Source: Clostridia bacterium (GTDB taxonomy: Bacteria; Bacillota; Clostridia; Christensenellales; Pumilibacteraceae). Taken from it: a stretch of DNA of 47,746 bases. Position 1 is the stretch's first letter. Each line of letters starts with the position of its first letter. The stretch spans positions 1 through 47,746 of the forward strand of contig JAAWAB010000005.1 in assembly GCA_022791915.1 (NCBI GenBank), in the 5' to 3' direction. The position numbers were made by a program, and so were the translations under genes. A model generated the notes under the pieces. The model was not told the DNA's origin, did no database searches, and saw only the letters and a list, made by a program, of their open reading frames with translations. This document shows positions 9,565 through 16,276 of this stretch, piece after piece.

Positions 9565-9594
9565 AGTATACCCCCCCCCGAAAGAGTTTGTCAA
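9565..9594 (-). promoter_or_regulatory. Promoter with G9 spacer, putatively phase variable
   Basis: On the minus strand: TTGACA (9594-9589), an 18-base spacer, TATACT (9570-9565). The -10-proximal half of the spacer is an uninterrupted run of nine G (9579-9571). Both hexamers are strong, and the spacer is one base above the sigma-70 optimum. Gain or loss of one G would change the spacing to 19 or 17. The arrangement is the same as in slipped-strand phase-variable promoters known from Neisseria. It drives the surface-protein operon from about 53 bases upstream of its first ATG. Confidence 0.8.
9571..9579 (-). repeat. Poly-G tract 1 (G9) in a promoter spacer
   Basis: Nine G on the minus strand, directly upstream of the -10 box of the surface-protein operon. 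It is one of four tracts of exactly nine; no other G or C run in the window exceeds six. Confidence 0.95.
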
Positions 9595-9731
9595 GTACTT
9601 CTCTTTTATTTTCGCAACCGATTCGATTTTTCTTTGCCCACACGCGCAATCGCAAAAAATACAGAAGTGGATTTGGCGCAAAAGAATATCCGTTTCCGAA
9701 AAATTCCCCGAAAATCGTTGCAACGAAACGC

Positions 9732-9761
9732 TTGCCAAAACCGTGCCGCATATGATACAAT
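9732..9761 (+). promoter_or_regulatory. Promoter of tRNA-Ser
   Basis: TTGCCA (9732-9737), 18-base spacer, TACAAT (9756-9761) preceded by TGA, an extended -10. It ends 11 bases before the tRNA. Confidence 0.7.
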
Positions 9762-9772
9762 AGTACCGCTGT

Positions 9773-9861
9773 GGAGAGGTATCGAAGTGGTCATAACGGC
9801 CCTGACTCGAAATCAGGTAATCGGAAACGGTTCGTGGGTTCGAATCCCACCCTCTCTGCCA
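9773..9861 (+). tRNA. tRNA-Ser (anticodon CGA)
   Basis: An 89-base tRNA with an encoded CCA (9859-9861). The acceptor arm is GGAGAGG paired with CCTCTCT (first pair G-U). The anticodon stem CTGA/TCAG carries the loop CTCGAAA, so the anticodon is CGA, reading UCG serine codons. A long variable arm, as expected for a serine tRNA, precedes the T arm, which has GGTTCGAATCC. It is transcribed alone, between its own promoter and a terminator. Confidence 0.95.
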
Positions 9862-9873
9862 TAATAAAAAGAA

Positions 9874-9898
9874 CGACTCGCAAAAGAGTCGCTCTTTT
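9874..9898 (+). terminator. Terminator of tRNA-Ser
   Basis: A 6-bp stem CGACTC/GAGTCG (9874-9879, 9886-9891) followed by CTCTTTTT. Confidence 0.65.
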
Positions 9899-9971
9899 TC
9901 GTTTATCGACTTACCGTTCCGAATTGCCACACGTTATACCGTTTCCATTCAATCGATTTTTTCGATACCGT

Positions 9972-11756
9972 TTACTCTGTGGCAAATTGACTGTTATACA
10001 AGTCGGCGTAGAAACCGCCTTTTTCCATAAGTTCGGCGTGGTTGCCGCTTTCGATTACGTCGCCGTCACGCATAACGAGAATCAGGTCGGCGTTTTTAAT
10101 GGTAGAAAGCCGATGTGCAATCACAAAGCTGGTGCGCCCTTTTGTGAGCGCGTCCATTGCTTCCTGAATGAGTACTTCGGTACGCGTATCCACCGAACTG
10201 GTCGCCTCGTCTAAAATAAGCATGGGCGCATTTTCCACCATGGCGCGAGCAATGGTGATAAGTTGTTTCTGCCCCGCCGAAATGCTTGTTTTATCATCGA
10301 GAACAGTGTCGTAACCGTGCGGAAGCGTACGGATAAAGTGGTCGAGTCCCGCCGCTTTTACCGCCTCGTGCACCTTTTCGTCGGAAGTATCCGTTTTGCT
10401 GTACACAATATTGTCGCGCACGGTGCCTTCAAACAGCCAGGTATCCTGCAACACCATACCGAACAGGTCGTGGATATTTTCGCGCGAAAGGTCTTTAATA
10501 TCTACGCCGTCTATGGTAATACTGCCGTCGTTCACTTCGTAAAAGCGCATCAATAGATTGACCATCGTCGTTTTACCCGCACCCGTGGGACCCACGATTG
10601 CCACTTTCTGCCCGGGATACACATGCGCCGAAAAATCGTTGATAATCGTGCGGTCGGGAGTATAACCGAAATGCACGTTTTTGAATTCCACTTCGCCGCG
10701 CACCGAAGTCAGCTCGGTTTTGGGAGCATCGGGCATTAATTCTTCTTCTCCCAAAAACTCGAACACGCGCTCGCTCGCCGCCGCCGTACTCTGCAAGCTG
10801 TTCGCCGCCTGCGCAATCTGCCCGAGCGGACCCGTGAACATACGCACGTATATCATGAACGACGCAATCACGCCGAAGTCGGAAATTCTGCCCGAAATCG
10901 CCAACGCGCCGCCCACCACGCATACCGCCACAAATCCGAGATTGCCCACGAAATTCATGAGCGGTTGCATGAGTCCGGACAAAAACTGCGATTTCCAAGC
11001 GCTTGTATACAATCTGCCGTTGATTTTATCGAACACCGTTTTTGCGCGTTTTTCTCCGCCGAGCACTTTGACTACGTTGTGTCCGGCGTAGATTTCTTCC
11101 ACGTGCCCGTTTACCGCGCCCAAATTGACCTGTTGTGCCAGAAAGTGCTTTTGCGATTTCGCCATGATTACCGTCATAATGCCAAAGCCGACAATCGTGG
11201 CGCCCACCACCGTTGCCGCCATAATCGGATTGATGGTAAACATCATAACCAACACACCCGCAATCATTGTAGCATTGGAAATAAGCATAACAACGCTTTG
11301 GCTGAGCGTTTGAGCAATCATATCTACGTCGTTTGTGACGCGGCTCAAAATATCGCCGTATGTGTTTGTGTCGTAATACCGCAACGGCAACTTGTTGATT
11401 TTATGCGAGATATCCCTGCGCAGAGAACGGGAAACTTTTTGCGTCACCGTGTTCATAATGAATCCCTGCACATATTGAAACACTACGCCCAAACTGTATA
11501 TCGTAACCAAAAACAATCCGATTTTTACAACCGCCCGATAATCGAACGTGCCGAAAATTCCTTTTTGCACTTCGGCGGTAATATCGCCCACCTTTTCGGG
11601 ACCCACAATGGAGAACACCGTTGCGGCAATCGCAAACACAAGCGCAACAATAATCGCGGGCATAAAGCGTTTGCAATACACAATCAATTTGCCGAGCGAC
11701 TTACGGAAGTTTTTTGCCTTTTGGGCAGGCACTGCCCCTTTTGCCATCGGCGGCAT
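9972..11756 (-). CDS. ABC exporter half-transporter, subunit B
   Basis: A 594-residue fused membrane-plus-ATPase half-transporter. The N-terminal membrane domain (about 30-330) has six helices. The ATPase domain (about 350-590) has Walker A GPTGAGKTT, signature SAGQKQ and Walker B LILDEATSSVD with the catalytic Glu intact. The signature deviates from LSGGQ (ISAGQ). It lies one base after the stop of its partner, with a GGAGG site inside the partner's end, so the two are translationally coupled. The pair matches heterodimeric multidrug exporters of the LmrCD/YheHI/BmrCD type, in which one composite ATP site is degenerate. A MarR-type gene heads the operon, which supports drug or antimicrobial-peptide export; the substrate is unknown. 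Confidence 0.9.
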   Translation of the reverse strand: MPPMAKGAVPAQKAKNFRKSLGKLIVYCKRFMPAIIVALVFAIAATVFSIVGPEKVGDITAEVQKGIFGTFDYRAVVKIGLFLVTIYSLGVVFQYVQGFIMNTVTQKVSRSLRRDISHKINKLPLRYYDTNTYGDILSRVTNDVDMIAQTLSQSVVMLISNATMIAGVLVMMFTINPIMAATVVGATIVGFGIMTVIMAKSQKHFLAQQVNLGAVNGHVEEIYAGHNVVKVLGGEKRAKTVFDKINGRLYTSAWKSQFLSGLMQPLMNFVGNLGFVAVCVVGGALAISGRISDFGVIASFMIYVRMFTGPLGQIAQAANSLQSTAAASERVFEFLGEEELMPDAPKTELTSVRGEVEFKNVHFGYTPDRTIINDFSAHVYPGQKVAIVGPTGAGKTTMVNLLMRFYEVNDGSITIDGVDIKDLSRENIHDLFGMVLQDTWLFEGTVRDNIVYSKTDTSDEKVHEAVKAAGLDHFIRTLPHGYDTVLDDKTSISAGQKQLITIARAMVENAPMLILDEATSSVDTRTEVLIQEAMDALTKGRTSFVIAHRLSTIKNADLILVMRDGDVIESGNHAELMEKGGFYADLYNSQFATE

Positions 11757-11757
11757 A

Positions 11758-13527
11758 TTACAGTTCCTCCTTGCTTAATTGCGAATAGGCAATCTGACGG
11801 TAAACCTCGCACGTTTGCATGAGTTCGCCATGCGTGCCTTGCCCCACCACTTTGCCTTGGTCGAGCACCAAAATCTTATCGGCGTCTAAAATGGTGCCGA
11901 TACGCTGTGCCACAATCAGACGGGTAGCGTTGCCCGTTTCTTTGTTAAGCGCCGAACGGAGCACGCGGTCGGTTTTGTAATCGAGTGCCGAAAAGCTATC
12001 GTCGAAAATAAAAATTTCGGGATTACGGATAACGGCGCGAGCGATACTCAACCGTTGTTTTTGTCCGCCCGATACGTTGGTGCCGCCCTGCGCAATGGGC
12101 GCGGTATACGTCCCTTCCATTTTTTCCACAAAGTCTTTGCCCTGCGCAATCCGAACGGCGCGTTTCACTTCTTCTTCGCCGCGTTCTTCTTCCCCGTAGC
12201 CGTAGTTTACGTTATCTTCCACCGTTCCCGAAAACAGCACGCCGCGTTGCGGAACATAGCCGAGTTTGCGGTGCAAATCGGAGAGTTTATAATCTTTTAC
12301 GTTGACTCCGTCTACCAGAACTTCGCCTTCGCTTACGTCGTAAAAGCGCGGCACAAGATTGATAAGCGTACTTTTACCGCTGCCCGTAGACCCGATAAAT
12401 GCCACCGTATCGCCCCTATCGGCTTTGAACGATATGTTTTCCAGCACGTATTCTTCGGCGTCGGGATAGCGAAACGACACGTTGCGGAATTCCACCTCGC
12501 CACACACTTGGGCGTTGGGGGTTACGGGATTTTGCGGGTCGACGATACGCGGCGTTACATGCAGCACTTCGTTGATACGGCGCGCCGAAACAAACGCGCG
12601 CGGCAACATAATGAAAATCATAGTGAGCATCATAAACGACATCACAACCTGCATGCCGTAAGACATGAATATCGTCATATTGGCAAACAATTCGCCGCGA
12701 AGCGCCACGTCGGACGCGCCCTTGATGAGATAAGCGCCCACCCAGTAAATAGCCAGACTCATGCCGTTCATAATGATACTCATTCCCGGACTCATGATTG
12801 CCATCACCCTGCCCGTAAACAAATAATTATCGGTGAGCGCACGGTTGGCTTGGTCGAACTTTTTTTCCTGATAACTCTCGGCATTATATGCCCGCACCAC
12901 GCGCACACCCGTCAGATTCTCGCGCGTAACACGATTGAGATTATCGGTAAGGGTTTGAATCTTACGGAATTTGGGCACCGCGAACAACACGACTACCAAA
13001 ACCATGAGAATCAAAATTCCCACGGCAGACGCCACTACAACCGACCACTGCCAGCCGTTGTTCATTACTTTACCCACAATCTTCACAATCGCCCAAACCG
13101 CCATAACAGGGGCACGCACAATCACCTGGAAACCGAGCACAAAAACCATTTGCACCTGCGTTACGTCGTTCGTGGAACGGGTGATTAAACTTGCCGTGGA
13201 AAAACGGTTGATTTCTTCCATGGAAAAACTCTGCACTTTGTCGAAAATCGAGGCGCGCAAATTGGTAGCGAATGACGCGCTGATTTTTGCCGCGAAAAAG
13301 CCGACAATGATAGCGCTTGCCATGCTTCCCAGCGCACAGGCAAGCATTTTTGCGCCCGCCTTCCAGATTTCCGCCATTTTTCCGCCCGGCATGGTAACGA
13401 GCCGCGTAATTTCCGCCGTGTAATCGGGCATGGTAAGTTCCAACCACACCTGCAACACAACCAGCCCCACGCTGACCGCCATCAAAAACCAGTCGCGTTT
13501 AGAGAGATACTTAAACAGCTTAAACAT
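11758..13527 (-). CDS. ABC exporter half-transporter, subunit A
   Basis: A 589-residue half-transporter with six N-terminal membrane helices (about 15-310) and a C-terminal ATPase. The ATPase has Walker A GSTGSGKST, signature VSGGQKQR and Walker B IFIFDDSFSALD. The residue after the Walker B aspartate, normally the catalytic Glu, is Asp. This is the usual mark of the degenerate-site subunit in heterodimeric exporters, so ATP hydrolysis probably relies mainly on the other composite site. The start at 13527 has a GGAGA site. It lies about 90 bases downstream of the MarR gene and probably shares its transcript. The G9 tract at the end of the MarR gene, which is followed directly by TATAAA, could add a weak variable promoter. 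Confidence 0.9.
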   Translation of the reverse strand: MFKLFKYLSKRDWFLMAVSVGLVVLQVWLELTMPDYTAEITRLVTMPGGKMAEIWKAGAKMLACALGSMASAIIVGFFAAKISASFATNLRASIFDKVQSFSMEEINRFSTASLITRSTNDVTQVQMVFVLGFQVIVRAPVMAVWAIVKIVGKVMNNGWQWSVVVASAVGILILMVLVVVLFAVPKFRKIQTLTDNLNRVTRENLTGVRVVRAYNAESYQEKKFDQANRALTDNYLFTGRVMAIMSPGMSIIMNGMSLAIYWVGAYLIKGASDVALRGELFANMTIFMSYGMQVVMSFMMLTMIFIMLPRAFVSARRINEVLHVTPRIVDPQNPVTPNAQVCGEVEFRNVSFRYPDAEEYVLENISFKADRGDTVAFIGSTGSGKSTLINLVPRFYDVSEGEVLVDGVNVKDYKLSDLHRKLGYVPQRGVLFSGTVEDNVNYGYGEEERGEEEVKRAVRIAQGKDFVEKMEGTYTAPIAQGGTNVSGGQKQRLSIARAVIRNPEIFIFDDSFSALDYKTDRVLRSALNKETGNATRLIVAQRIGTILDADKILVLDQGKVVGQGTHGELMQTCEVYRQIAYSQLSKEEL

Positions 13528-13619
13528 TCTTTTTTATATCTTCTCCTTCCGAAAAAAATTGTATACCGTATATATATGTAGAAAAACAACAAGAGGGACG
13601 CACATGTCGGCGTTACAAT

Positions 13620-14054
13620 TTATACCCCCCCCCGCAAGAGAACGGGGCAATCAAACAGTTTGCGGATTTTGCCGCACAAAACGAAAAAAGTATCTTTTTC
13701 ATCGGGGGTAAGCGCCGATTCGAGATACGCTTCCACCGTACGGAATCGATGGCAGATTCTTTGCTGTTCTTCCATTTCGGTGTCCGATAGATAAATCCGT
13801 TTACTCCTTCCGTCTGTTTCCGTGTGCGTGCGACGAATACTTCCGTTTTCTTCCAACCGACGCAACAGTTGGCTTGCCGTACTGCGACGCAAATCGAATT
13901 CGTTCTCCACTTCTTTTTGCAATACGTTGCCGCCCCGCATAAAAACAAAATGGAGCACCATAGACGACACCGAAGGCACTTCTGCATTCATACCCCGACG
14001 CAGGGCAATATTCAGCAGGCGCAATTCATTCAAGAGTGTTTTTTCTCCGTTCAA
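13620..14054 (-). CDS. MarR-family transcriptional repressor
   Basis: A 144-residue winged-helix protein. The recognition region (about 55-100) includes ENEFDLRRSTASQLLRRLEE, and the wing reads RTHTETDGRSKRIYL, typical of MarR. I chose the TTG at 14054 because AAAGGAG lies eight bases upstream; an ATG at 14093 in the same frame has no ribosome site. The gene follows a consensus promoter with an inverted repeat at the predicted start of transcription, so autorepression is likely. It precedes the ABC exporter pair. The last codons read through a G9 tract (CGG GGG GGG GTA TAA): loss of one G gives a slightly longer end, and gain of one G would extend the protein by about 30 residues to just before the exporter gene. 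Confidence 0.85.
   Translation of the reverse strand: MNGEKTLLNELRLLNIALRRGMNAEVPSVSSMVLHFVFMRGGNVLQKEVENEFDLRRSTASQLLRRLEENGSIRRTHTETDGRSKRIYLSDTEMEEQQRICHRFRTVEAYLESALTPDEKDTFFVLCGKIRKLFDCPVLLRGGV
13625..13633 (-). repeat. Poly-G tract 2 (G9) at the end of the MarR gene
   Basis: Nine G on the coding strand, encoding the Arg-Gly-Gly-Val end of the MarR protein and followed directly by TATAAA. Length change alters the stop codon used. It would also alter the distance between TTGCCC (13650-13645) and TATAAA (13624-13619), which is now 20 bases and would be 17 with G6. Confidence 0.9.
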
Positions 14055-14105
14055 AACAGTGGCTCCTTTGTTGAATCGAGATAGTACGTACAAGTCGCAT
14101 TTTTT

Positions 14106-14119
14106 GTTAGGGTGCTAAC
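14106..14119 (-). promoter_or_regulatory. Inverted repeat, probable MarR operator
   Basis: GTTAG-4-CTAAC sits immediately downstream of the -10 box, over the predicted transcription start of the MarR/exporter operon. The position is that of an autorepressor operator. Binding is inferred. Confidence 0.6.
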
Positions 14120-14148
14120 ATTATACACCCGTATACACATATTGTCAA
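14120..14148 (-). promoter_or_regulatory. Consensus promoter of the MarR/ABC exporter operon
   Basis: On the minus strand TTGACA (14148-14143), exactly 17 bases, TATAAT (14125-14120). Both hexamers are perfect matches. Such strength fits a unit held off by its own repressor. Confidence 0.88.
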
Positions 14149-14313
14149 ATGAAATTTTGTGACGAAACGATGAACGTTTGCGCAAAGAACGGAGAACATT
14201 ACCGGAGTGCATACGGATAATTTTTGCACAAACAGGAAAAAACAGGGTCGCCGATTCAAACGCATATTTTTACAACGCACAACAGACACTAACGAAAAAG
14301 GAGGTAAAAACGT

Positions 14314-14469
14314 ATGCTCAAATTGTCATCGGGTGAAATTGCGCCCAAGACGGGCGAATACAACGTGATTGCGTCCAACGGTCGCCGTATCGGTACCGTG
14401 CACGTGAAAAAAGGCGACAGAATGCCGCCCACGCAAAGCGCGAACAATCATTTTGAAATCAATGCATAA
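14314..14469 (+). CDS. Small YjzC-like protein
   Basis: A 51-residue protein beginning MLKLSSGEIAPKTGEYNVIA and ending NNHFEINA. AAAAAGGAGGT lies about nine bases upstream of the ATG, an excellent ribosome site. The pattern of a 'PKTGEY' start, a Gly/Arg turn, and 'VKKGDRMPPT' before the end resembles the small YjzC family of Firmicutes, whose function is unknown. It ends before a strong hairpin terminator. No promoter is obvious in the roughly 165 bases upstream of the ribosome site, beyond the divergent MarR promoter. The coding call rests on the ribosome site and the family resemblance. Confidence 0.75.
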   Translation: MLKLSSGEIAPKTGEYNVIASNGRRIGTVHVKKGDRMPPTQSANNHFEINA

Positions 14470-14496
14470 CCCAAAAATATAGCAAGCGCATTATAA

Positions 14497-14519
14497 AACC
14501 CCGCAACGCATGCGGGGTT
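14497..14519. terminator. Bidirectional terminator between yjzC-like and oxidase-fold genes
   Basis: A 9-bp stem AACCCCGCA/TGCGGGGTT with loop ACGCA, then CTTTTGTGTTTT on the plus strand; A-rich sequence on the other side also allows use from the minus strand. Confidence 0.8.
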
Positions 14520-14545
14520 CTTTTGTGTTTTCTCTCTCTTTTCAA

Positions 14546-14962
14546 TCAGTCAAACCATACGGTTTCTTTTTTGAAATCGCAATAATATTCCGCGCGCAGA
14601 CAGGTAAATGCCAGGACGCAATAATCGGGGTCGGTTACGCCCTGCTTATAGAACAGCCTGTCGCCCATACGCCAGATTTCGTTTTTGGTGGGTTGGTCGG
14701 TACAAACCTGCATCGTACCCATAATCGCAACACCCCGATACCGGAATTTCCCGCGCTTATAAAAATACACGCACGATTTTTCGTTGGCAAGATATTGTGC
14801 GATTTTCCGTGACGACGTATTGGTGGAAAAATATATTTTATTCTTTTCGATTTTTCGCGGCGCCATCATTGCCCGAATTACGGGGAACCCTTCTTCATCC
14901 ACCGACGCAATAAAAGCCGTTTTTTGTTCGGCGGCAAATTGCAACACTTCTTCTTTGGTCAT
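14546..14962 (-). CDS. Pyridoxamine 5'-phosphate oxidase-fold protein
   Basis: A 138-residue protein of the split-barrel flavin-binding family related to general stress protein 26 and PNPOx. The typical start KEEVLQFAAEQKTAFIASVDEEGFPVIRAMM is visible, followed by KIYFSTNTSSRKIAQYLANEKSCVYFY. Members bind FMN, F420 or heme, or have lost the cofactor; the exact substrate cannot be told. The ATG at 14962 is chosen for the AAGGAA site upstream; an in-frame ATG at 15001 lacks one. It has its own promoter (15004-15032) and appears monocistronic. Confidence 0.82.
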   Translation of the reverse strand: MTKEEVLQFAAEQKTAFIASVDEEGFPVIRAMMAPRKIEKNKIYFSTNTSSRKIAQYLANEKSCVYFYKRGKFRYRGVAIMGTMQVCTDQPTKNEIWRMGDRLFYKQGVTDPDYCVLAFTCLRAEYYCDFKKETVWFD

Positions 14963-15003
14963 GTTTTCCTTCTCCCTATGCAATAATATGCTTTCTCCCA
15001 TAC

Positions 15004-15032
15004 ATTATAACAAAGTTTGCGCAGCATTTCAA
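15004..15032 (-). promoter_or_regulatory. Promoter of the oxidase-fold gene
   Basis: On the minus strand TTGAAA (15032-15027), 17 bases, TATAAT (15009-15004). The leader is about 40 bases. Confidence 0.7.
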
Positions 15033-15077
15033 GCGTTACTGCGACAAAACGCGCAAAATTTCGCACCCGAAATTCGG

Positions 15078-15106
15078 TTGACATTTCCTGTTGCATATGA
15101 TAGAAT
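15078..15106 (+). promoter_or_regulatory. Promoter of tRNA-fMet
   Basis: TTGACA (15078-15083), 17 bases, TAGAAT (15101-15106), preceded by TGA. The core GCATATGATANAATAGTA is almost identical to that of the tRNA-Ser promoter at 9749-9764. Confidence 0.82.
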
Positions 15107-15143
15107 AGTAAAGCACTCGAAAAAAGGCGCAATATTTTATTGT

Positions 15144-15219
<76 letters not shown>

Positions 15220-15222
15220 CTC

Positions 15223-15253
15223 AAAAAACACTTTCTATCCGAAAGTGTTTTTT
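15223..15253. terminator. Terminator after tRNA-fMet
   Basis: A 13-bp stem (15223-15235 with 15241-15253) around the loop TATCC, with T runs on both strands. It can also serve recR transcripts arriving on the minus strand. Confidence 0.85.
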
Positions 15254-15310
15254 CTGTCGGTTGCTCGTTAGGCTCTTTTGCCAAGCGCGTAGCGCGCCTT
15301 TTATTTTATG

Positions 15311-15898
15311 TTATAATGTGGTGCGGGCTTCGAGCGCTTTCAAAAGCGTAACTTCGTCGGCGTATTCCAGTTCGCTTCCCATGCTGATACCCTGCGCGAT
15401 TCGGCTGACTTTTACGCCGAGCGGCTTTATCAGACGCGCCAGATACATGGCGGTTGCTTCCCCTTCCACGTCGGTGTTGGTGGCAAGAATCACTTCTTCC
15501 ACTCCGTTATCCAAACGCGCAAGCAGTTCTTTAATGCGCAAGGCGTCGGGTCCGCGTCCTTCGAGCGGAGATAACGTGCCGTGCAACACATGATATACGC
15601 CGCGATATCCCGAAACGCGTTCGAGCGCCAGAACGTCTTTGGGATATGCCACCACGCAAATCACGCTTTTATCTCTGCGCGCGCAAACGTCGCATACTTC
15701 TTTATCGGTAAAGTTTCCGCATACGGTACAATAGCGTACCTGCGTTTTCACTTCGTGCAACGCATTGCAAAAATCGTCTACTTCTTCGGGCGTCATATCG
15801 ATTACACTGTATGCGTAACGTTGGGCGGTTTTTGCGCCCACGCCCGGCAAACGCGCGAATTTGTTGGATAAGCGCAGAATACAGTCGAGTTGTTTCAT
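15311..15898 (-). CDS. recR: Recombination protein RecR
   Basis: A 195-residue RecR, which forms a ring clamp with RecF/RecO and helps load RecA at gaps. Visible are the helix-hairpin-helix LPGVGAKTAQRYA at residues 18-30, a four-Cys zinc module (CTVCGNF...CDVC) at about 57-72, and a Toprim domain starting ICVVAYPKDVLALE with EGEATAMYLARL further on. The length is close to the usual 198. It starts three bases after the ybaB stop, as last gene of the conserved dnaX-ybaB-recR operon. Confidence 0.96.
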   Translation of the reverse strand: MKQLDCILRLSNKFARLPGVGAKTAQRYAYSVIDMTPEEVDDFCNALHEVKTQVRYCTVCGNFTDKEVCDVCARRDKSVICVVAYPKDVLALERVSGYRGVYHVLHGTLSPLEGRGPDALRIKELLARLDNGVEEVILATNTDVEGEATAMYLARLIKPLGVKVSRIAQGISMGSELEYADEVTLLKALEARTTL

Positions 15899-15901
15899 GG
15901 C

Positions 15902-16225
15902 TTAAAACAATCCCGCCGTGCCCATGGGCATCATTTCCTGTTCTTTTTCGGCAACCTTTGCCAATGCGTCGCCGAGCGCCGCCGCGACAAGGTCTTCGAG
16001 CATTTCCACGTCGTCGGGGTCTACCGCTTCGGGTTTAATGGTAACGCTCTCTACTTCGCGTTTGCCCGTAAGTTCGATTTCCACCATGCCGCCGCCCGCA
16101 CTGCCCGTGACGACCGTTTCCGCCAGTTCTTCCTGCGCCTTTGCCATTTGTTCCTGCATTTTCTGCGCCTGACGCATCATCTGTTGCATATTGAGTCCGC
16201 CGCCGAATCCTCCGAATTTTGCCAT
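15902..16225 (-). CDS. ybaB: Nucleoid-associated protein, YbaB/EbfC family
   Basis: A 107-residue DNA-binding protein of the YbaB/EbfC family. It has a Met/Gln-rich helical start (MQQMMRQAQKMQEQMAKAQE), the conserved TVTGSAGGGMVEIELTGK strand region, then EDLVAAALGDALAKV. The position between dnaX and recR is the standard one. The family forms dimers that coat DNA; a role linked to recombination or replication is suggested only by gene order. Confidence 0.95.
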   Translation of the reverse strand: MAKFGGFGGGLNMQQMMRQAQKMQEQMAKAQEELAETVVTGSAGGGMVEIELTGKREVESVTIKPEAVDPDDVEMLEDLVAAALGDALAKVAEKEQEMMPMGTAGLF

Positions 16226-16276
16226 ACTCTACTCCTTACGATTCTTTTATTTTATCCGTTCGCGAGAACGGTGCTA

